Of a stretch of 53,830 nt of DNA, positions 51,801 through 53,830 are shown one piece after another. Position 1 is the stretch's first letter, and every line of letters begins with the position of its first letter. Source of the stretch: Lachnospiraceae bacterium UBA3711. GTDB lineage: Bacteria > Bacillota > Clostridia > Lachnospirales > Lachnospiraceae. A model generated the notes under the pieces. It worked only from the letters and a program-made list of their open reading frames with translations. It was not told the DNA's origin and ran no database searches. The DNA lies in contig DFHY01000085.1 of assembly GCA_002371345.1 (NCBI GenBank), forward strand, positions 1-53,830, written 5' to 3'. A program made the translations under genes and the position numbers.

Positions 51801-51947
51801 GCGGAGCCGGGACAGAGTGACACAGCATCCATGAAAGAAACAGGGGTGAATCAGCGCAGGTACAGGATACTTGCGGTATTCATAGTTATGTGCTCAGCCC
51901 TATTGGCTGCGGCTGGCATTATTATGTACAGGAGAAAATGCCGGTAA
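48891..51947 (+). CDS. Large Ig-like repeat surface protein with C-terminal membrane anchor
   Basis: A 1018-residue exported protein. The N-terminus (MARIIRLVCMTLFAVVLIFV) is a signal peptide. Residues about 35-145 are Glu/Ser/Thr/Gly-rich and contain tandem 12-residue repeats. From about residue 150 to 900 a series of beta-rich, Ig-like modules follows, with recurring ends such as YAVETRTSDKVGNTS, SDRAGNTAGKEISF and TTDRAGNSSDSS, like bacterial Ig domains. A charged linker (RKRRLSAQQIDQIRREIERL) precedes a C-terminal helix near residue 995 (FIVMCSALLAAAGIIMY) and an RRKCR tail, with no LPxTG motif. It looks like a membrane-anchored adhesin or stalk protein. Function unproven. Confidence 0.85.
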   Translation: MARIIRLVCMTLFAVVLIFVSGMLPASGKGMPDTESESEDPAGILKHAGGEAESGTVGRPVGETVPGSGIQSESNADSGTGKQSESSEGTGTETQSESGPAFGTETQSESGPAFGTETQPESGPPSETEKQTEEIPASESETEEAKWPRGLYLVRIYDVAVRIPEGGRVYDGTDRIDIEYKSQIVRAADSADGTGEEDKAAWKDEEVPQYQVEGSAHLDRPDAGERRVVCSFSLRTDYPENVTLDEASVSPDLSVTVQKAVLSVRIPDGEKMYGDPADIEHVHFEGDGTVRVSGFVRDSSGTEIVPQGFESPQIDVNPAVLERWSPIYDTSAETPDSETRVKEYLHALVLRHYPDGRVTGNPTGNYVFCDNPEDERYAGGSVTVTRAPAERGADYVLRGDKGAYADGPDGSVIVRSSSSLRADPVPGHGYNTGAKLADIQSDGSFSFRLEMRSPDGRLEADSLEEKVRYRADANAPEADIRVIGASSSGGLLFSASSASISISVPDDDISGLDLIQYRILSGPVESDAVRAAMSGSPGLTSGSEWRQAGKNERVDLSGNGIYAVETRTSDKVGNTSLSRSSAVVIDTEKPGIEITGVEDGSANASDVIVKAQCHDPSFLPGSLKAQLSADFGGVRPKIKISDSLPDGAVLSMDDFPRQREADAVYHLSVTASDRAGNTAGKEISFSVNRFGSSYSLSGETSAMLKEFYHARPFDITFLETNLDKVGEARILLRSGDRLSELTAGSGMAVSESRSQNGFSQYSYTVPSANFSKDGTYEVMLLTTDRAGNSSDSSAQRLPVRFAVDSTAPECLVTGIRPEGRYKEKELTAVIEIRDNLALESAETYVDSKLVHRMKDKELRERGGIVKLTLSGRENWQTVQVHAADKAGNEFWTQEIPVYISQENPESAEKYRKRRLSAQQIDQIRREIERLRGIFVKKGWLPGKPAAEGPGIVRNLYRAQSRKDYQLSPGIAEPGQSDTASMKETGVNQRRYRILAVFIVMCSALLAAAGIIMYRRKCR
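49164..49268 (+). repeat. Tandem 36-base repeat in the surface-protein gene
   Basis: Units start at 49164, 49200 and 49236 (the last incomplete), each encoding TETQSESGPAFG or a close variant. Units one and two differ at only a few bases. The spacer-free array is coding and in frame. Confidence 0.85.
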
Positions 51948-52001
51948 AGATGATCTTGAAGAACCCGGATGATGGCGGATGATGCCGGGAAGGAAGACCG
52001 C

Positions 52002-52030
52002 TCGACATGCGTGGCGCTGAAGGGTACAAT
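52002..52030 (+). promoter_or_regulatory. Promoter candidate of the CPBP protease gene
   Basis: TCGACA (52002-52007), 17 bases, TACAAT (52025-52030), ending 20 bases before the start codon. Confidence 0.45.
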
Positions 52031-52050
52031 TATGCGGGGGCGGGAATAAC

Positions 52051-52539
52051 ATGAGCGATGACAGCAATAAAAAGGACAGCAATAATAAAGGCAGCGGCAA
52101 TATGGCGCGATGCGTGGCATTAAGTCTGCTCGGCGCATTTTTCATCGGAGCGATGATGTCGCTGGCTTGGGGCGCTGTATCCTCGCTGCTTCACCTTGAA
52201 AGTATATTTCCGGGTACAGCCTCAGCATATATGTTTGAGAGACCCGTTCCGGTTCAGGCGGCGCTCTATGGAATCGCCAGCCCGTTTGTAGAGGAGATGC
52301 TGTTCAGGAAGCTGCTGTTTGATCTTGTGAATCGTTATATCCCCGCTAAGGGCGCGGCAGTAATAGTATCTGTGCTGTTTGCGCTCTGGCACGCGGATGT
52401 CCTTCAGATGCTGTACGCATTCCCGGCGGGGATGGTTCTCCAGTATATGAGGCTGCGAAGCGGAAGAATGGCGGAGCCGGTTGTGTGCCATGCAGGGGCG
52501 AACATTACAGCGATAGCCGTCATGGCTGTTCATATATGA
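52051..52539 (+). CDS. CPBP-family intramembrane metalloprotease
   Basis: A 162-residue membrane protein of the CAAX-protease/bacteriocin-processing (Abi) family. The three motifs are VEEMLFR (EExxxR), FALWH (FxxxH) and HAGAN (HxxxN), the Glu, His and Asn residues of the active site. Three to four helices are predicted. The N-terminus has a hydrophilic Asp/Asn/Lys run (DDSNKKDSNNKGSGN). Roles vary from peptide processing to immunity; none can be chosen here. Confidence 0.85.
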   Translation: MSDDSNKKDSNNKGSGNMARCVALSLLGAFFIGAMMSLAWGAVSSLLHLESIFPGTASAYMFERPVPVQAALYGIASPFVEEMLFRKLLFDLVNRYIPAKGAAVIVSVLFALWHADVLQMLYAFPAGMVLQYMRLRSGRMAEPVVCHAGANITAIAVMAVHI

Positions 52540-52574
52540 TGATGCCGGACTCGCGGCTTCTGATCCTGACATCA

Positions 52575-53327
52575 TCATACATAACGGCCTATTCTGGCGC
52601 AGAGCTTTCCTTTTCTGGTGGTTCTGAAAGCTCCGTCATAACGAAACTTTCCGTAATGACGGACGGATATTGTGTCATTTTCCCTGAGCTCAGCAGAAGA
52701 GCTCTCCGCTGCTCTTCCGTTTATGAAGACCTGTCCGGATCTGAGAAGATCCTGTGACGCGGACCGCGACAGTCTGCAGACCTGGGCGATCACGGCGTCG
52801 AGCCTGTTTGAGCTTATCTGGATCTCCTGCACGCTCAGCCGCGGCTTTGCCTCATCCGGGACATGCCGGGCAATTTCCACATGCACCGCGGTATGCCTGA
52901 CGCGGGTAAGATTTTCCATAAGATAGTCCGCCATTCTGGACTCGCACATCACATAAGCATGGCTTCCTTTGACCAGGATGTCGCCGGTTACTCTGCGATC
53001 TATGCCAAGATTCAGAACCGCGCCGAGAAAATCTCTGTGTGTAAGGGCATCGGCAAACTTTTCGAGCAGAGGGAGGACATGCAGAACAGTGATCGGGAAC
53101 GGTTCATCATATCCAAGAGTCTGAGGATCCCCGAAGCGGACCATAACACGGTCCGCACCTTCATAACCTCCATCTGCCTGCATGCCGCACGCCGGAGCGC
53201 CAAGTGAGAGTACGTCTGAGTATTCGGCCTCATTCAGAAAATCCGTATAGATGAATCTTGATTCCTGCCACGCGCTCTCCTCAAGCTCCTGTATTCTTTT
53301 TAGAAATTGCTGCTGTTCCTGATTCAT
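52575..53327 (-). CDS. YlmH-like S4 domain RNA-binding protein
   Basis: A 250-residue protein. The N-terminal part (residues 1-170, RFIYTDFLNEAEYSDVL, HRDFLGAVLNLGIDRRVTGDI) is the YlmH-specific domain, and the S4 RNA-binding domain lies at about 175-235 (SSNRLDAVIAQVCRLSRSASQDLLRSGQVFINGR). The family is linked to division genes or to rescue of stalled large ribosomal subunits. Here it is alone and divergent from glyA. The start has GGGGGAAG upstream. Confidence 0.92.
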   Translation of the reverse strand: MNQEQQQFLKRIQELEESAWQESRFIYTDFLNEAEYSDVLSLGAPACGMQADGGYEGADRVMVRFGDPQTLGYDEPFPITVLHVLPLLEKFADALTHRDFLGAVLNLGIDRRVTGDILVKGSHAYVMCESRMADYLMENLTRVRHTAVHVEIARHVPDEAKPRLSVQEIQISSNRLDAVIAQVCRLSRSASQDLLRSGQVFINGRAAESSSAELRENDTISVRHYGKFRYDGAFRTTRKGKLCARIGRYV

Positions 53328-53445
53328 AGCTTCCCCCGGGCTCCGCGGTATTTATATGGTGTACAGGGCAATGTTTCCCTGGTGTCTTGTGCAACCAGTA
53401 TAACCCGGATTCCTGAAAAGGGGCATAATTTTCTGAATGAGCACA

Positions 53446-53474
53446 TTGACGCGGCAGAGTGAATCCGTTATGAT
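53446..53474 (+). promoter_or_regulatory. Promoter of glyA
   Basis: TTGACG (53446-53451), 17 bases, TATGAT (53469-53474), about 90 bases before the start codon. Confidence 0.7.
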
Positions 53475-53562
53475 TCACCTCAGCCGGAGAAAATGGAAGA
53501 GAAAGAACTGTTTGAGGAAAACAGCGGAGACTTCCGGGAGCATGAAAGGAGAGCGGACGGAT

Positions 53563-53830
53563 ATGTACTCTATTGATGAGGTACGCAGAACAGACCCTGA
53601 GATTGCGGCGGCCATTGAGGCTGAGACCACACGGCAGAACAGCCATATCGAGCTGATAGCGTCAGAAAACTGGGTATCGCATGCTGTGATGGCTGCGATG
53701 GGGAGCCCGCTGACTAACAAATACGCCGAGGGACTGCCGGGCCATCGTTACTATGGCGGGTGCCAGGTTGTGGATGAGGTCGAAAATCTTGCGAGAGAGA
53801 GGGCAAAACGCCTGTTCGGATGCACATTTG
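53563..53830 (+). CDS. glyA: Serine hydroxymethyltransferase, 3'-truncated by the window
   Basis: The first 89 residues of the PLP enzyme that makes glycine and 5,10-methylene-THF from serine. The start MYSIDEVRRTDPEIAAAI is followed by the family motif IELIASENWVSHAV, then SPLTNKYAEGLPGHRYYGG, and ends inside RLFGCTF. The ATG at 53563 has AAAGGAGAG upstream. The rest of the gene lies beyond the window. Confidence 0.95.
   Translation, partial: MYSIDEVRRTDPEIAAAIEAETTRQNSHIELIASENWVSHAVMAAMGSPLTNKYAEGLPGHRYYGGCQVVDEVENLARERAKRLFGCTF

Overview
The window looks like a chromosomal segment of a Gram-positive anaerobe of the class Clostridia, most like Lachnospiraceae. The base composition is fairly GC-rich for the group (judged by eye). 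The evidence is the Firmicutes-type order murE-priA-def-fmt-rsmB-rlmN-PP2C-PASTA kinase-rsgA-rpe-thiN, a type II galT, an archaeal-type proS, a class I c-di-GMP riboswitch, lipoprotein signals without any outer-membrane genes, a small CSIC protein of a type I associate with Lachnospiraceae, and strong GGAGG ribosome binding sites. No tRNA, rRNA, insertion sequence, phage or CRISPR array was seen. The family-level assignment is an inference.

Region 1 (1-11267) is the accessory-looking part and the most unusual. It holds four FtsX/MacB-like ABC permeases and three matching ATPases. Among them lie an FMN-binding lipoprotein with an ApbE-type flavinylation motif, an unknown membrane-anchored protein, a five-helix, five-histidine cytochrome b-like protein, and flavoprotein plus iron-sulfur subunits of a fumarate reductase/succinate dehydrogenase. 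All genes run the same way with short gaps. I read it as one redox locus: a membrane fumarate reductase-like complex, an extracytoplasmic flavin carrier, and FtsX-type transporters of unknown cargo. The first permease pair resembles the FtsX pair of P19-type iron uptake loci.

Region 2 (11268-24444) holds single genes and small operons: a stand-alone piece of the FakA/DAK2 family, a UMF1-type transporter, a thioredoxin reductase-like flavoprotein without the NADPH-binding motifs followed by thioredoxin, a GT2-GtrA fusion, a DUF402 protein, galT, proS, an EamA transporter, a PII-like protein coupled to a cation/proton antiporter, a secreted Ig-CAP protein behind a c-di-GMP-I riboswitch, and an ArsR repressor.

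Region 3 (24445-37452) is the conserved housekeeping cluster for peptidoglycan precursor synthesis, replication restart, formylation and deformylation, rRNA methylation, the PP2C phosphatase/PASTA kinase pair, ribosome assembly GTPase, ribulose-phosphate epimerase and thiamine pyrophosphokinase.

Region 4 (37453-53830) carries malic enzyme, xylose isomerase, a shortened FMN split-barrel protein, ychF, lgt, an MreB-like gene and recD2. It then has a second transmembrane Ser/Thr kinase with a TPR-like outer domain next to a 1018-residue Ig-type surface protein. It ends with a CPBP protease, a YlmH-like S4 protein and the start of glyA. Several promoters, terminators and inverted repeats can be placed. 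A short dispersed repeat occurs at least four times, once inside the 5' end of rlmN.
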